Shown here in pieces: positions 8,243-17,207 of a stretch of DNA of 64,000 nucleotides. A model generated the notes under the pieces. It searched no databases. It saw only the letters and a list, made by a program, of their open reading frames with translations, and was not told the DNA's origin. The position numbers were made by a program, and so were the translations under genes. Numbering within the stretch: the first letter of the stretch is position 1; each line of letters opens with the position of its first letter. Where the stretch lies: NCBI RefSeq assembly GCF_003967075.1, contig NZ_AP018664.1:3746001-3810000 (forward strand), written 5' to 3'. The DNA comes from Sphingobium amiense (GTDB lineage: Bacteria > Pseudomonadota > Alphaproteobacteria > Sphingomonadales > Sphingomonadaceae).

Positions 8243-9594
8243 AAGGCTCCGCCGGGCATCGGCGATCCTTCGTCGGGCCTCGACAGGGGCTGGGGCGAGG
8301 CTGCGGATCGCCGGTTATTCCCGCGTGACAGGTTCGGGCGTTCACGCCGGGTCGCCATGATCTGCTCGATCATCGCGACCGCTGCCAGCATGAAGATGTT
8401 CATCAGCGTATCGCGGTCGAACATGCTGGTTTCGGTGGCGTTATGACCGGCGCAGAAGAAGATGACGCCGAGCGGCAGCGCGGCCTCCCGCGACAGGCCC
8501 ACGGGCAATCGCAGCAGTTGCTGTGCGGGCCAGATGATCAGGGCGAATGCGATGAGGACGACGCCAATCGGGCTGACCGTGATCAGCAGGTCGAGATAGC
8601 CCGAATGCCCCTGCGTCACCGTGGCGACCCAGTCATGCGCGTAATTGAAGATCGGGCTGTTGGACGTGAACCAGAAGGAGCCGAAGCCCGCCCCGACATA
8701 GTGGCTGTCGGCGGCATAGCGCAGCATTGCGTCCCAGATCTGCGCGCGGCCGGTGAAGGCGTGGGGATCGTCCAGCGCATCGCGCAACGGGTGATGATAG
8801 GCCGACAGGAAGGCCGCCAGCCCCGCGAACGCCAGGAAAAGCAGCGCGATCACCCAGGAGCGGTAGCGCCAGCGGAAGACATTGTAGAGCAGGGCGATGA
8901 GCGCCGAGCCGGCCATCATGATGCCCGATGTCTTCGACTGGGAGAAGAAGAGGAAAACGAGCGACGCGGCGATCACCGGAACGCGCAGCCAGATCGGCAC
9001 CTTGCCCCCGCCGAACAGGAAGAAAAGCACGGTCACGGAACAGAGCGCGCCTGCGATATTCTTGCTCATCATGACGCCGCGCCAGTCGCCGACAAGCTGC
9101 TTGTCGTCCTCCATGTTGAACTGGTGCGTGCCGAATTCGGGGAAGCGCAGCACGGCGATGAAGTTTACGACCAGCATCAGGAGCAGCACGCCGCGAATCA
9201 GCATGATCGTATCGTCGAAAGGCTGGTTGCGGACCGCGATGAAGACCGACCAGATGACGATTCCCGTCAGGATGAGGCGACGCCCCCCGACGCCGGGGTC
9301 GAGCGACCAGAGCAGCGTGATCGTGCACCATGCGAAGGCCAGAACGATGGGCCATGGCACGACGAGCAGCCGTTCGGGATGGCCGAGTGGACGCACCGAG
9401 AAGATGAGCAGGCCGAATACCGCGAAATAGAAGACCTGCCGCAGCGCCGATCCCTCGCCTGCCTCACCCGATGCGGAGATGGTGAGATAGGGGGTGAGCA
9501 TCACCATGATGAGAAACGCAACGAAGCTGAACATCAGCACCTGATGCCGGACGAACAGATTCTGCCGTGACCGCTGTGTCTTGAAGAGTGCCAT
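8236..9594 (-). CDS. O-antigen polymerase-like membrane protein (Wzy-like) 2
   Basis: This polytopic protein of about 452 residues has roughly 11 hydrophobic segments and O-antigen ligase/polymerase family features: LLWSLDPGVGGRRLIL in the first half, a loop with AFTGRAQIWDAMLRYA, and YVGAGFGSFWF before later membrane segments. I chose the ATG at 9594 (MALFKTQ) because AAGGA lies 6 bases upstream; frames beginning further upstream lack such a site. It is the first gene of a three-gene minus-strand operon followed by the BNR-propeller and a second ligase-like protein. The divergent methyltransferase starts about 200 bases away, so the promoter should lie between 9595 and 9796. The substrate is unknown. 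Confidence 0.87.
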   Translation of the reverse strand: MALFKTQRSRQNLFVRHQVLMFSFVAFLIMVMLTPYLTISASGEAGEGSALRQVFYFAVFGLLIFSVRPLGHPERLLVVPWPIVLAFAWCTITLLWSLDPGVGGRRLILTGIVIWSVFIAVRNQPFDDTIMLIRGVLLLMLVVNFIAVLRFPEFGTHQFNMEDDKQLVGDWRGVMMSKNIAGALCSVTVLFFLFGGGKVPIWLRVPVIAASLVFLFFSQSKTSGIMMAGSALIALLYNVFRWRYRSWVIALLFLAFAGLAAFLSAYHHPLRDALDDPHAFTGRAQIWDAMLRYAADSHYVGAGFGSFWFTSNSPIFNYAHDWVATVTQGHSGYLDLLITVSPIGVVLIAFALIIWPAQQLLRLPVGLSREAALPLGVIFFCAGHNATETSMFDRDTLMNIFMLAAVAMIEQIMATRRERPNLSRGNNRRSAASPQPLSRPDEGSPMPGGALW

Positions 9595-9796
9595 TGCGTC
9601 CTTCCCCGCTGCGCGCATAGTGGCCGCGATTGCAGGCGGCGGCAACCGTCGATGTGCATTGCAGCGCAGTTCACGACTTTCCTGTCCCAAAATGGAGGCG
9701 CTGTCGATGGCCGGGCGTGCTTTCGTGCCCGCTTTATCCTTGACCCGTCAGCGCGATTTGCGGACAGAGGATGTTCTCCCGGCAGAGGTCGAAACG

Positions 9797-10708
9797 ATGC
9801 TGAAGTATTTTGCGGCTGCTCAGGCGCTTCGGCTCGCATCGTCCGGGTCGGCGACGAAGAAGCTCTATCGCCGGATCGGCAATGTGCTTGGCGGGCGCCG
9901 CAGAGGCCGTGGGCTGCCCGCGCATTACATCCAGCGCGCGCACGACAATCTCGCCCGGATCGAGGCGCGCGGCGGCATCGCCGACGGCATGACGATGATG
10001 GAACTGGGCACCGGCTGGGCGCATTGGGAGGCGCTGTTCACGCGGCTCTTCTACGACGTCGACGTGATCCTTTTCGACGTTTGGGACAATCGCCAGTTCG
10101 ACGGATTCCAGGCCTATGCACGCGAACTGCGGCAGCGGCTGCGGCGTGACGTGGACCGCCCGGCGGCCGCGATCGACCGGGCCGAAGCGCTGCTGGACGC
10201 GGTGCTGACCGCGCCGGATTTCGATGCGGTCTATCGCCTGCTGAACTTCCGCTACATGGTGGAGGCGGACGGTTCGCTCGCCGCCATTCCCGACGGTTCG
10301 CTGGACCTCATCGTCAGCAGCGACGTGCTGGAGCATGTGTCGGCCGCGGCGGTGCCGGGCCTCATCGCCGAGATGCGGCGTATCCTCAAGCCCGGCGGCA
10401 TCATTGCGCACCGGATCGTGCCGTTCGATCATCTGAAGATTTACGACAGATCCGCGCACGACAAACAATATCTCCAGTTTTCCGAAGAGAAATGGAACGC
10501 GTGGTTCGCCAACGATGTCCAGTATCAGAACCGCATCCAGCATTCCGAATGGCTGGCGCTGGTGGAGGCGGGCGGCTTTGCCATCGAGACGGCCGACATG
10601 CTGATGGGTCAACCGGTCGACGGGATGACGATTTCCCCGCGATTCGCGCACCTGCCCGCGACCGACTGGGCGGCGATCAACAGCTATATCGTCGCGCGGG
10701 CACCCTGA
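9797..10708 (+). CDS. SAM-dependent methyltransferase, class I
   Basis: This protein of about 303 residues begins at ATG 9797 (MLKYFAAAQ), chosen for the AGAGGT 7 bases upstream. The Rossmann-type motif I appears as MMELGTGWAHWEALF. Motifs near DLIVSSDVLEHVS and the post-motif MRRILKPGGIIAHRI are those of class I methyltransferases (type 11 group). In a polysaccharide cluster such enzymes often methylate a sugar or a lipid carrier-linked glycan, but the acceptor cannot be read from sequence. It stands alone on the plus strand, divergent from the polymerase operon and convergent with a GT4 gene. Confidence 0.82.
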   Translation: MLKYFAAAQALRLASSGSATKKLYRRIGNVLGGRRRGRGLPAHYIQRAHDNLARIEARGGIADGMTMMELGTGWAHWEALFTRLFYDVDVILFDVWDNRQFDGFQAYARELRQRLRRDVDRPAAAIDRAEALLDAVLTAPDFDAVYRLLNFRYMVEADGSLAAIPDGSLDLIVSSDVLEHVSAAAVPGLIAEMRRILKPGGIIAHRIVPFDHLKIYDRSAHDKQYLQFSEEKWNAWFANDVQYQNRIQHSEWLALVEAGGFAIETADMLMGQPVDGMTISPRFAHLPATDWAAINSYIVARAP

Positions 10709-10722
10709 ACGGGCGTTTCAGG
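10704..10722. terminator. candidate bidirectional terminator hairpin
   Basis: CCTGAA (10704-10709) and TTCAGG (10717-10722) are inverted around a 7-base loop. They span the stop codon of the plus-strand methyltransferase and the end of the convergent GT4 gene. The stem is short and there is no long T-run, so terminator function is only suggested by position. Confidence 0.35.
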
Positions 10723-11764
10723 CGAAGGTTGCCGTCATTGCGGGTTTGAGCAGGGCGACGCATTCGTCCCAGCGATGGTCCGCGCGCACCCGCTCCGCCG
10801 CTGCCAGCGCTTCCCCGCGCAGCGCCGCCGGATCGGCTGACGACAGGATGTCCGCGGCGCTTTCGGCGGGAGTTTGCGGCGACACCAGCCTGCCCGCATA
10901 GCTCTGCATCATGTCCCGCGCGCCTGCGAGTTCCATGCAGACGGGAAATACACCGCAGGCCAGGCTTTCCAGCACGATCAGCGGGTAGGAATCGATGCGC
11001 GACAGGTGGACGAGCACATCGGCGGCGCGCAATTGGGCAAGCTGTTCCTCGACATCGACCAGACCCATCACCGCGATCCGGTCGGTAAGGTCGTGGCCGG
11101 CGATGCGGGCATGGAGCCGCTCCATCGTCTGCGCGTCCGCTCCACCGGTGATGCAGGCGGAAAAGGGGACGCCGCGGTCGCGCAGGATCGCGCAGAGATC
11201 GACGAAGAGGAAGCTGCCCTTGCCTTCGGACAGCCGCGCGGAATGAATGAGGCGGAGCGGGCGCGATGCATCGCGCTCCGGCACCGGCTGCGCCCATAGA
11301 TGCCGGGGCAGGAAGGTGCGCACCTGCCAGCGGCGGACATGGGCGGGCAGCGCGATCTCCCGCTCCTGCGTCGGCGACAGCAGCGCGATGCCCTTCGCCC
11401 GTCCCAGCAGAAAGCGGCTGATATTGCGCAGAAGCGGATTGGACTGCGAGCGCCAGTTGGTGCCCAGATGCGGTGTGACGAGGACCGGCACGCCCATCAG
11501 CCGCGCCATTGCGAGATAGGCGAGGTCGGGCAGGTTTACATAATGGAGCCAGATGCCGCCGATCCGGCCGCGATGCTGGCGGACGGTCCGCCATGCCCGA
11601 AGCGCGAGCGAGGGCCAGAGGCGGGGCGGGAGGAAGGCGGTGTCCGCAGGCGCGAAGTCGAGCCGGATGTCGCCATCGTCACCGAAGGCTTCGGCGGCGC
11701 GTGCGCAAAAGGCTTCGACCCCGCCCGGATGCGCCGCGGTTCCGCCGATCATAAGCACCCGCAT
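10718..11764 (-). CDS. GT4-family glycosyltransferase 1
   Basis: A retaining GT-B glycosyltransferase of about 348 residues. The N-terminus MRVLMIGGTAAHPGGVEAF has the Gly-rich acceptor-side loop. The C-terminal donor site has VHLSRIDSYPLIVLESLACG, the E-x7-E pattern of GT4. The family transfers sugars from UDP- or GDP-donors to lipid-linked glycans at the cytosolic membrane face. The start is set at ATG 11764 by similarity to family N-termini; a GTG at 11797 is also possible, and neither has a clear ribosome-binding site. It lies 36 bases after the GT26 gene on the same strand, so the two probably act in one pathway. Confidence 0.87.
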   Translation of the reverse strand: MRVLMIGGTAAHPGGVEAFCARAAEAFGDDGDIRLDFAPADTAFLPPRLWPSLALRAWRTVRQHRGRIGGIWLHYVNLPDLAYLAMARLMGVPVLVTPHLGTNWRSQSNPLLRNISRFLLGRAKGIALLSPTQEREIALPAHVRRWQVRTFLPRHLWAQPVPERDASRPLRLIHSARLSEGKGSFLFVDLCAILRDRGVPFSACITGGADAQTMERLHARIAGHDLTDRIAVMGLVDVEEQLAQLRAADVLVHLSRIDSYPLIVLESLACGVFPVCMELAGARDMMQSYAGRLVSPQTPAESAADILSSADPAALRGEALAAAERVRADHRWDECVALLKPAMTATFA

Positions 11765-11800
11765 CGGCGTCGCTGTCGGCTCAGACGACCGGGCCACGCG

Positions 11801-12556
11801 TCAGCGGCCGGCGCCCGGTCGAAAACGCTGGGCGAGAATGCGGAAGAAATAGGGGATTGCGCCGCCCACATAGCGGCGGAACAGGCGGCGCGGTTCCAGC
11901 GCCAGCCGGTAGACCCATTCGATCCGCATCATCCGGACGGCGCGCGGCGCGCGGGGCATGCGGCCGGACGCGAAATCCATGAAAGCGCCGACGCACAGCA
12001 AAGGCACCTTGACCTGATCGCGCACGCGGTGGCTCCAGATTTCCTGACGCGGCTGTCCCATGCCCACCAGCACCAGATCGGGCGAACGCCGGACAATGTC
12101 GGCGACGATGTCCGGCGTTTCGTCGAACGTGAAATAGCCGTTATGCGTGCCCACTACCCGGACATTGGGGTTATAGCCCTCGATCGTCTGCGCCGCGCTC
12201 TCCGCGACGCCGGGCAGCCCGCCCAGCAGATAGACGGAGATCGGACGGTCGGCCGCCTGAAATAGCAGCGGGATGAAGTCCGTGCCGTTGAGATTGGCGG
12301 GAAAGAAGGAGCCGTAGAGCAGCAGGCTCGCCAGATCGAGGCCGATGCCGTCGTTGAACAGCACCATATCCTTCAGCACCGACTTGAATTCCGCCGACCC
12401 GTGCGCGTGATTGACCGTCGCCGCGTTGCAGAAGGAAAAGAGCGCAGGCCTTCGGCTATAGACGGCATCGAGGATTTCGGCAGTCGCGCCATCCTTTCCG
12501 GTCGTGCGGACAGCGATACCCGTAAAATGACGATCGCTCGGCTTGTTAGGGCTCAT
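11801..12556 (-). CDS. WecG/TagA/CpsF (GT26) family glycosyltransferase
   Basis: This protein of about 251 residues shows the GT26 signature FCNAATVNHAH, then LFNDGIGLDLAS, YLLGGLPGVAE, VVGTHNGYFT and VGMGQPRQEIW, all in family order. GT26 enzymes add a sugar (ManNAcA in WecG, ManNAc in TagA) to an undecaprenyl-linked intermediate; in EPS loci they often act second or third in repeat assembly. The membrane-associated C-terminus is basic (RRLFRRYVGGAIPYFFRILAQRFR). ATG 12556 (MSPNKPSDR) gives a normal family length; an ATG at 12616 would add 20 residues without homology. The donor sugar cannot be inferred here. Confidence 0.9.
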   Translation of the reverse strand: MSPNKPSDRHFTGIAVRTTGKDGATAEILDAVYSRRPALFSFCNAATVNHAHGSAEFKSVLKDMVLFNDGIGLDLASLLLYGSFFPANLNGTDFIPLLFQAADRPISVYLLGGLPGVAESAAQTIEGYNPNVRVVGTHNGYFTFDETPDIVADIVRRSPDLVLVGMGQPRQEIWSHRVRDQVKVPLLCVGAFMDFASGRMPRAPRAVRMMRIEWVYRLALEPRRLFRRYVGGAIPYFFRILAQRFRPGAGR

Positions 12557-12708
12557 GTGATCGGTAATGCCACTAACAATTGCCCCAGCCATCCCAGCCA
12601 TCCACGACCATCGCAAGCTCAGCCTGACCCGAGCCGTGGGTTTGAGTAAACCCTGCCGATGATGGCGACAGGGGCAGCATTCTCAGGAATTTATCCGATG
12701 CCCCCAAA

Positions 12709-12737
12709 GATGTATCGCCTATTCCGCGCATAATCAA
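12709..12737 (-). promoter_or_regulatory. candidate sigma70 promoter for the GT26/GT4 genes
   Basis: On the minus strand, TTGATT (12737-12732) and TACATC (12714-12709) are separated by 17 bases and point toward the GT26 gene. The match to consensus is moderate and was found by eye. Confidence 0.3.
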
Positions 12738-12758
12738 AAGGAAAGTTCAGTCATTTCG

Positions 12759-12780
12759 TCCTGTTTCAGGGCGAACAGGA
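12759..12780. promoter_or_regulatory. operator-like dyad TCCTGTT-N8-AACAGGA
   Basis: A perfect 7-bp inverted repeat with an 8-base spacer lies in the divergent intergenic region, about 140 bp upstream of the transglutaminase-like gene and just upstream of the candidate minus-strand -35 box. It could bind a dimeric regulator or form a weak hairpin. No binding protein is known. Confidence 0.35.
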
Positions 12781-12918
12781 CAGTGATCTTTTTGCGCTCA
12801 CAGAGCCTGCGAATATTGGTGTCGGGCGCGTTCATGGTAACTTTGTCCGTAACCATTGCACTTAAATCGGCCCTAAGCCGCGCCTGTCAAAAGAGCCGCC
12901 GACCCAGCGGAGGCTCAC

Positions 12919-13878
12919 ATGACCAAGCGAATCACAAGGGCGGCGGCCGTGGCGCTGACGCTGGCGGGCGCCGCCGGCGCATTCCCGGCGCAGGCCGGGA
13001 CTGCGATCAGGACGGCGACCGTGCCGGCCGGAGAAATTGCCGACGCTCCGACCGGCTTTGTGGAGATGTGCGAGCGCGATCAGTCGCTGTGTCTGGCGGG
13101 ACATGACGCGACGCACCCGCTGCTGGCGGCGGCACCGTCCGTTTCGCTAGATATCACGCCTGCCGCTCTGAAAGCGGTTCCGCGCTTCGAAGCGCCGGTC
13201 CTACCCGCGATCGTGCTGCCGGGATATGCGCCGCAGGCGACGCCCTGGGGTGTTTCGCTGGTGACCGTCAACGTGACGCTCGGCATCGCCGATCCCGTGT
13301 CGCCCTTCCCCGCGAGCGTCAGCCTGCCGCGTCCGGTCCCTGCAATGGAGATCGCCACCGGGGCGGTGGACCGGGTGCACGCGCCCAAGGCTGTGCCCGC
13401 CGCCGCGCCGGCCCTGAGCGCCGGTAATGTTCAGGCGGACATCGCGCTGCTGCGCAAGGTCAACGCGGTCGTGAACACCTATGTCCGGCAGATCGCCGAC
13501 ATCTATACCGCTGGCGTGGCGGAACGGTGGAACCGGCCGGGCATCGGCCGCAATGCGGCAGGCGATTGCGAGGATCTGGCGATCGAAAAGCGGATGGAAC
13601 TGGTCGAGGCGGGCTTCGATCCCAGCCGTCTGGCCTTTGCCGTCGTCTACAAGCGCAATTACGGCATGCATATCGTGCTGATCGCCCGGACGGCGAAAGG
13701 CGACGTGGTGCTCGACAGCCTCAGCCCGCATGTGCTGCGCTGGGACGAGACCAAATATAGCTGGCTGCGCATTCAGTCGATGGACGATCCGAACCGCTGG
13801 CACCGCGTCGGCCCCGCGCCGCTGCCCGTGCCGCCGATGCAGATGGTGACGACGGAGCCGGGTCAGACGCTGTCCTGA
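12919..13878 (+). CDS. periplasmic bacterial transglutaminase-like cysteine proteinase (BTLCP, LapG-like)
   Basis: This 319-residue protein has a signal peptide (about 1-26, ending AQA) and a short N-terminal motif FVEMCERDQSLC typical of the family. The C-terminal papain-like domain carries the triad Cys217 (GDCEDLAIEK), His251 (YGMHIVLIA) and Asp266 (VVLDSL). BTLCP members include LapG, the periplasmic protease that releases type I-secreted adhesins under c-di-GMP control. A Pro/Val-rich insert of about 70 residues (about 88-160) separates the N-terminal motif from the catalytic domain and is longer than in LapG. GGAGG lies 7 bases before the ATG. No LapD partner or large adhesin is in the window. 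Confidence 0.85.
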   Translation: MTKRITRAAAVALTLAGAAGAFPAQAGTAIRTATVPAGEIADAPTGFVEMCERDQSLCLAGHDATHPLLAAAPSVSLDITPAALKAVPRFEAPVLPAIVLPGYAPQATPWGVSLVTVNVTLGIADPVSPFPASVSLPRPVPAMEIATGAVDRVHAPKAVPAAAPALSAGNVQADIALLRKVNAVVNTYVRQIADIYTAGVAERWNRPGIGRNAAGDCEDLAIEKRMELVEAGFDPSRLAFAVVYKRNYGMHIVLIARTAKGDVVLDSLSPHVLRWDETKYSWLRIQSMDDPNRWHRVGPAPLPVPPMQMVTTEPGQTLS

Positions 13879-15815
13879 TCCCTGCTCAGGGAAAGACGGC
13901 GCAGCGCCCGGAGCGCGCCGGGCGCGGTCAGATGCTGGTCGTCGAAATAGTAGATCGCGCGCTCGTCGCGAAAGGCGCAGCGTCCGCCCGTGCAGAGACC
14001 CGCCTGCGGATCAATCAGGGTGACGCCGGGATAACGGCGGGCAATGGCCGCGATGGCTGACCTTGCAGGATCGCCCGCCGGAGCCGCATCGCCTGCCGGT
14101 TCCGCCGCCGCTCCGCCGTGCAGCCATCGCCGCATCGGCAGAAAATCGCCCATCACGCGCGCATAGGGATCGAAGGCGAAGCGCGGCGCGTCCTGCACGA
14201 CGATGACCCGCTTGCCCGCCCGGCGCAGCGCAGCGACCGCGCGGTCGAGCGCAACTTCCACCGGCACCACCGATCCGTCCGGCCCTTCGAGCCGGGGCGT
14301 GGCGGACCAGAAGCCTGACAGCACCACCATCCGCGCCGCCGGGTCGCGCAGCACATGGGCGAAGGCCGCACGCTGATAGGCGCGGCATTCGCCTGCATGG
14401 GCGGGCCTATCCGCCTGGGCCGTGCCCGCGTCCTCGACGGGCAGGCAGGAGGACTTGGTCATTTCGCCGAAGCCCATATGCTCGCGCCGGGCCAGAGCCG
14501 CGAAGGCGGGCGAGAGAGACGCGGCATGGCTGTCCCCCAGCACGACCAGCCGCGCCCGCCCGGCGGGAAGATCCGGCAGGCAGCGCTCCGGCGATACCGG
14601 TGCGGTCACGCCATAGCGGGCAAGGCAGGGATTTTCGCGCGCCGCCATCGCCTGTGCCGCGAACAGCCGGGCCTGCGCGGGCAGGCGGGCGGGCAGTCCA
14701 TGGGACGCGAAGAGCATGGCTCCGACGCCCGCCACGGCAAGCGCCGCCAGACCGTAACGGATGAGCACGGCCCGGTCGGGCAGGAGCCTGCGCCGCAGCG
14801 GCCTTTCGACAAACCGCCAGGAAAGAAAGGCGCAGACCAGCGAGAGCGACAGGATCGCCCAGATCGGGAGCAATCCGCCGCCCTCCTGCTCCCGCCCCGC
14901 CAGCGTGCGGTTGAAGTAGAAGAGCGGCCAGTGCCACAGATACCAGGAATAGGAGAGGAGGCCGATCCCCCGCATCGGCGCGAGCGACAGGACGCGCCGG
15001 TTGATGGCGCTCCCCGGTGTGGCGATCAGGATCGCGGTGCCGACGGTCGGCAGCAGGGCGAACCAGCCGGGAAAGGCGATGTCCGCGCGGAACGCCGCGA
15101 TCCCCGTTCCCAGCAGCAGCAGTCCCGCCAGGGCAGCTCCCTGCGCCAGTGCGCGGGGCAGGGGCGCGCCGCCGCGCCGTTCCTCCCAGACGGCGAGAGA
15201 TACGCCGATGCCCAGTTCCCACGCGCGCGGCGGCAGAAGGTAGAAGGCCGCCTTTGGATCGGCATGCAGAAGCAGCAGCGACGCGGCGAAGGACAGCAGC
15301 GCGCCTGCGACCAGCAGCGGGAGAATGGCGTCACGCCGCAGCTTCACCAGCAGCATCATGATGAAGGGCAGGACGATGTAGAATTGCTCCTCCACCCCCA
15401 GCGACCAGGTCATCAGCAGCGGCTGGGCGTCGCTCGCCGGCCCGAAATAGCCGCCGCCGGTATAATAGAGCAGGTTGGACAGGCCGAAGGTCGTGGGAAC
15501 GGCTTCCTTGCCGAGTTCCCGCAGTTCCTGTGGCGAAAGCAGTACCGCCCCGGCCAGAAACATCGCGGCAAGCAGGAAGAAGAGCGCGGGCAGGATGCGG
15601 CGCACGCGCCGGGTGTAGAAACCGGCGAAGGAGAAGCCGCTCGCCATCGTTTCGCGGAAAATCTGGCCGCCGATAAGGTAGCCGGAGATCACGAAAAAGA
15701 TGTCGACGCCTGTGAAACCGCCGGGCAGGCCGGGAATGCCCGCATGGTAGAGCACGACCGCGCCCACCGCGATGGCGCGCAGCCCGTCGATGTCGGGCCG
15801 GTAGCCGATCGGCAT
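13863..15815 (-). CDS. acyltransferase-3 fused to SGNH hydrolase domain (OafA-like) 1
   Basis: A two-domain O-acetyltransferase of about 650 residues. The membrane domain begins with YRPDIDGLRAIAVGAVVLYH, whose His is the catalytic residue of acyltransferase-3 proteins, followed by GVDIFFVISGYL and about ten TM segments. The extracytoplasmic SGNH domain has LVVLGDSHAASLSP (Ser block I) and YYFDDQHLTAPGA (Asp-x-x-His block V). Proteins of this architecture O-acetylate O-antigens, peptidoglycan or EPS. ATG 15815 (MPIGYRPD) is chosen because an upstream start would overlap the glycosyltransferase gene. The 3' end overlaps the convergent protease gene by 16 bases. The acetylated sugar is unknown. 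Confidence 0.9.
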   Translation of the reverse strand: MPIGYRPDIDGLRAIAVGAVVLYHAGIPGLPGGFTGVDIFFVISGYLIGGQIFRETMASGFSFAGFYTRRVRRILPALFFLLAAMFLAGAVLLSPQELRELGKEAVPTTFGLSNLLYYTGGGYFGPASDAQPLLMTWSLGVEEQFYIVLPFIMMLLVKLRRDAILPLLVAGALLSFAASLLLLHADPKAAFYLLPPRAWELGIGVSLAVWEERRGGAPLPRALAQGAALAGLLLLGTGIAAFRADIAFPGWFALLPTVGTAILIATPGSAINRRVLSLAPMRGIGLLSYSWYLWHWPLFYFNRTLAGREQEGGGLLPIWAILSLSLVCAFLSWRFVERPLRRRLLPDRAVLIRYGLAALAVAGVGAMLFASHGLPARLPAQARLFAAQAMAARENPCLARYGVTAPVSPERCLPDLPAGRARLVVLGDSHAASLSPAFAALARREHMGFGEMTKSSCLPVEDAGTAQADRPAHAGECRAYQRAAFAHVLRDPAARMVVLSGFWSATPRLEGPDGSVVPVEVALDRAVAALRRAGKRVIVVQDAPRFAFDPYARVMGDFLPMRRWLHGGAAAEPAGDAAPAGDPARSAIAAIARRYPGVTLIDPQAGLCTGGRCAFRDERAIYYFDDQHLTAPGALRALRRLSLSRDQDSV

Positions 15816-15844
15816 GTGCCCGCCGGCCGTTCCCGCCTGTTGCG

Positions 15845-16939
15845 TCACCTGGGCGGGCGTCCCGCCATTTCGCGGTAGAGCTGGCCGAAGCGGGCGGCGC
15901 ACGCCTCCACCGAGAAGCGCGCCCGGAATTGCGCGAGGCCCGCCTGCCCCATCGACCCGCGAAGCTCCGCATCTTGCGCCAGCCGGGCCAGCGCCCCGGT
16001 CAGGCCATCGGCATCGCCCGCCTCGACGAGCAGGCCGGTCACGCCGTCCTCGACCTGCCGGGGGATGGCGCCGACGCGCGTAGCGACGACCGGCAGCGCC
16101 CGCGCCATGGCCTCAAGGATCGAGACCGGCTGGTTCTCCGCGCGGGAGGGCAGGACGAAGATGTCCGATTGCCGCAGTTCGCGATCCACCGCCTGTTCAT
16201 CCACCCAGCCCAGAAAACGCACCCGGTCGCCCAGCGAGAGCTTTCTCGCGAGGTCGCGCATCGGCTCGACATCACCATCGCCGCCGATCACCGCTTCGAA
16301 CGCCACTCCTCGCGCCGCCAGCGCAGCCAGCGCCTCAAGCAGTATATCCGTGCCCTTCCGATGCCCCACCGCGCCGAAGAAGGCGATCCGCGTGACGCCG
16401 CCGGCGACGGGCGAATGGAGGTCGGGCGCCGCGGGCACGCCATTGGCGATTTCCACCACCCGTCCGGGCGCGACGCGCAAGTCGTCGATCATGAAACGGG
16501 TCCAGCGCTCACTCAGGGTGACGACCTTGTCCGCGCTGCCGAAGAAACGGCGCACCATGTCCTGCCGCTTCTTTCCGAGCGACTGGAAATATTCGTCATA
16601 GGCGCTGCCATGGAGATGAAGCAGCACACGTTTTCCCAGCCGCCGGGCGAGCGCCGCATAGGCCATCTTGCGCCAGGTCGAACCCCGGGGCGCAACATTG
16701 ATGTGGACGATGTCGACGCGATCCCGGATCAGCGCGATTGCGAACAGCGCCATCCACAGCGGCACCGTCAGATGCTTCACAACCGGCGCGACCGTGGGAC
16801 GGGCCGCCAGTTGGCGCACCCGGATGTCGGGCGCCGCCTGATGCAGCCCCCGGACCAGATAGCCGATGACCCGCCCGATTCCACCGCGCGAGTTGCGCCC
16901 TTCGGACAGGAGGATGGCGACGGTGACCGGCCCGGTCAT
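15845..16939 (-). CDS. GT4-family glycosyltransferase 2
   Basis: A GT-B enzyme of about 364 residues starting at ATG 16939 (MTGPVTVAILLSEG). The acceptor domain has RGGIGRVIGYLVRGL. The donor domain has IAFFGAVGHRKGTDILLEAL and LPSRAENQPVSILEAMARAL with the paired acidic residues of GT4. It should add one sugar of a repeat unit on the cytosolic side. A TTG at 17026 would extend it by 29 unremarkable residues. It lies between two acyltransferase/SGNH genes on the same strand with 29 bases to the downstream one, so sugar transfer and acylation are probably linked. Confidence 0.88.
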   Translation of the reverse strand: MTGPVTVAILLSEGRNSRGGIGRVIGYLVRGLHQAAPDIRVRQLAARPTVAPVVKHLTVPLWMALFAIALIRDRVDIVHINVAPRGSTWRKMAYAALARRLGKRVLLHLHGSAYDEYFQSLGKKRQDMVRRFFGSADKVVTLSERWTRFMIDDLRVAPGRVVEIANGVPAAPDLHSPVAGGVTRIAFFGAVGHRKGTDILLEALAALAARGVAFEAVIGGDGDVEPMRDLARKLSLGDRVRFLGWVDEQAVDRELRQSDIFVLPSRAENQPVSILEAMARALPVVATRVGAIPRQVEDGVTGLLVEAGDADGLTGALARLAQDAELRGSMGQAGLAQFRARFSVEACAARFGQLYREMAGRPPR

Positions 16940-17207
16940 CAAGGGCGGCGCACGCGTGCGGACGAAGTCATCCGAGGGAAAGAGCCGTGACGCGCCTTTG
17001 CCCCGTCCCGCTTCCGACTGGGCCAACGCCCGAATTTCATCCGCGTCCCTCTTGCGCCACGCATTGTTTCGATCCCACTACTACCCAAGAGCGGCCCCGA
17101 TACAATAGCAGGTGGAAAAGAACCGTTGCCAATTTGCATAATAATCGCCGCGTCTTGTTTTAATTCGACGAATTTCTGTACTCATGTGCCAATCTGGGCC
17201 GGATCTG

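Larger units (their letters stand above)
12557..12918. other. 362-bp divergent intergenic region between GT26 and the transglutaminase-like gene
   Basis: I see no gene here. The stretch is less GC-rich than its surroundings. It holds a hairpin GGGTTT-gagt-AAACCC (12638-12653), a dyad TCCTGTT-N8-AACAGGA (12759-12780) and a minus-strand promoter-like pair (12709-12737). A clear GGAGG ribosome-binding site (12907-12911) precedes the plus-strand gene. It probably drives both flanking genes. Confidence 0.6.

Noticed and set aside
13879..13892. TCCCTG-CT-CAGGGA hairpin at the convergent ends of the protease and OafA-like genes
   Set aside because: The stem is only 6 bp with a 2-base loop and lies partly inside a coding region, so it is too weak to call a terminator.
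14355..15878. A long plus-strand frame opposite the first OafA-like gene
   Set aside because: Its product is low-complexity, Arg/Gly/Gln-rich and motif-free, while the minus strand encodes an intact acyltransferase/SGNH protein.
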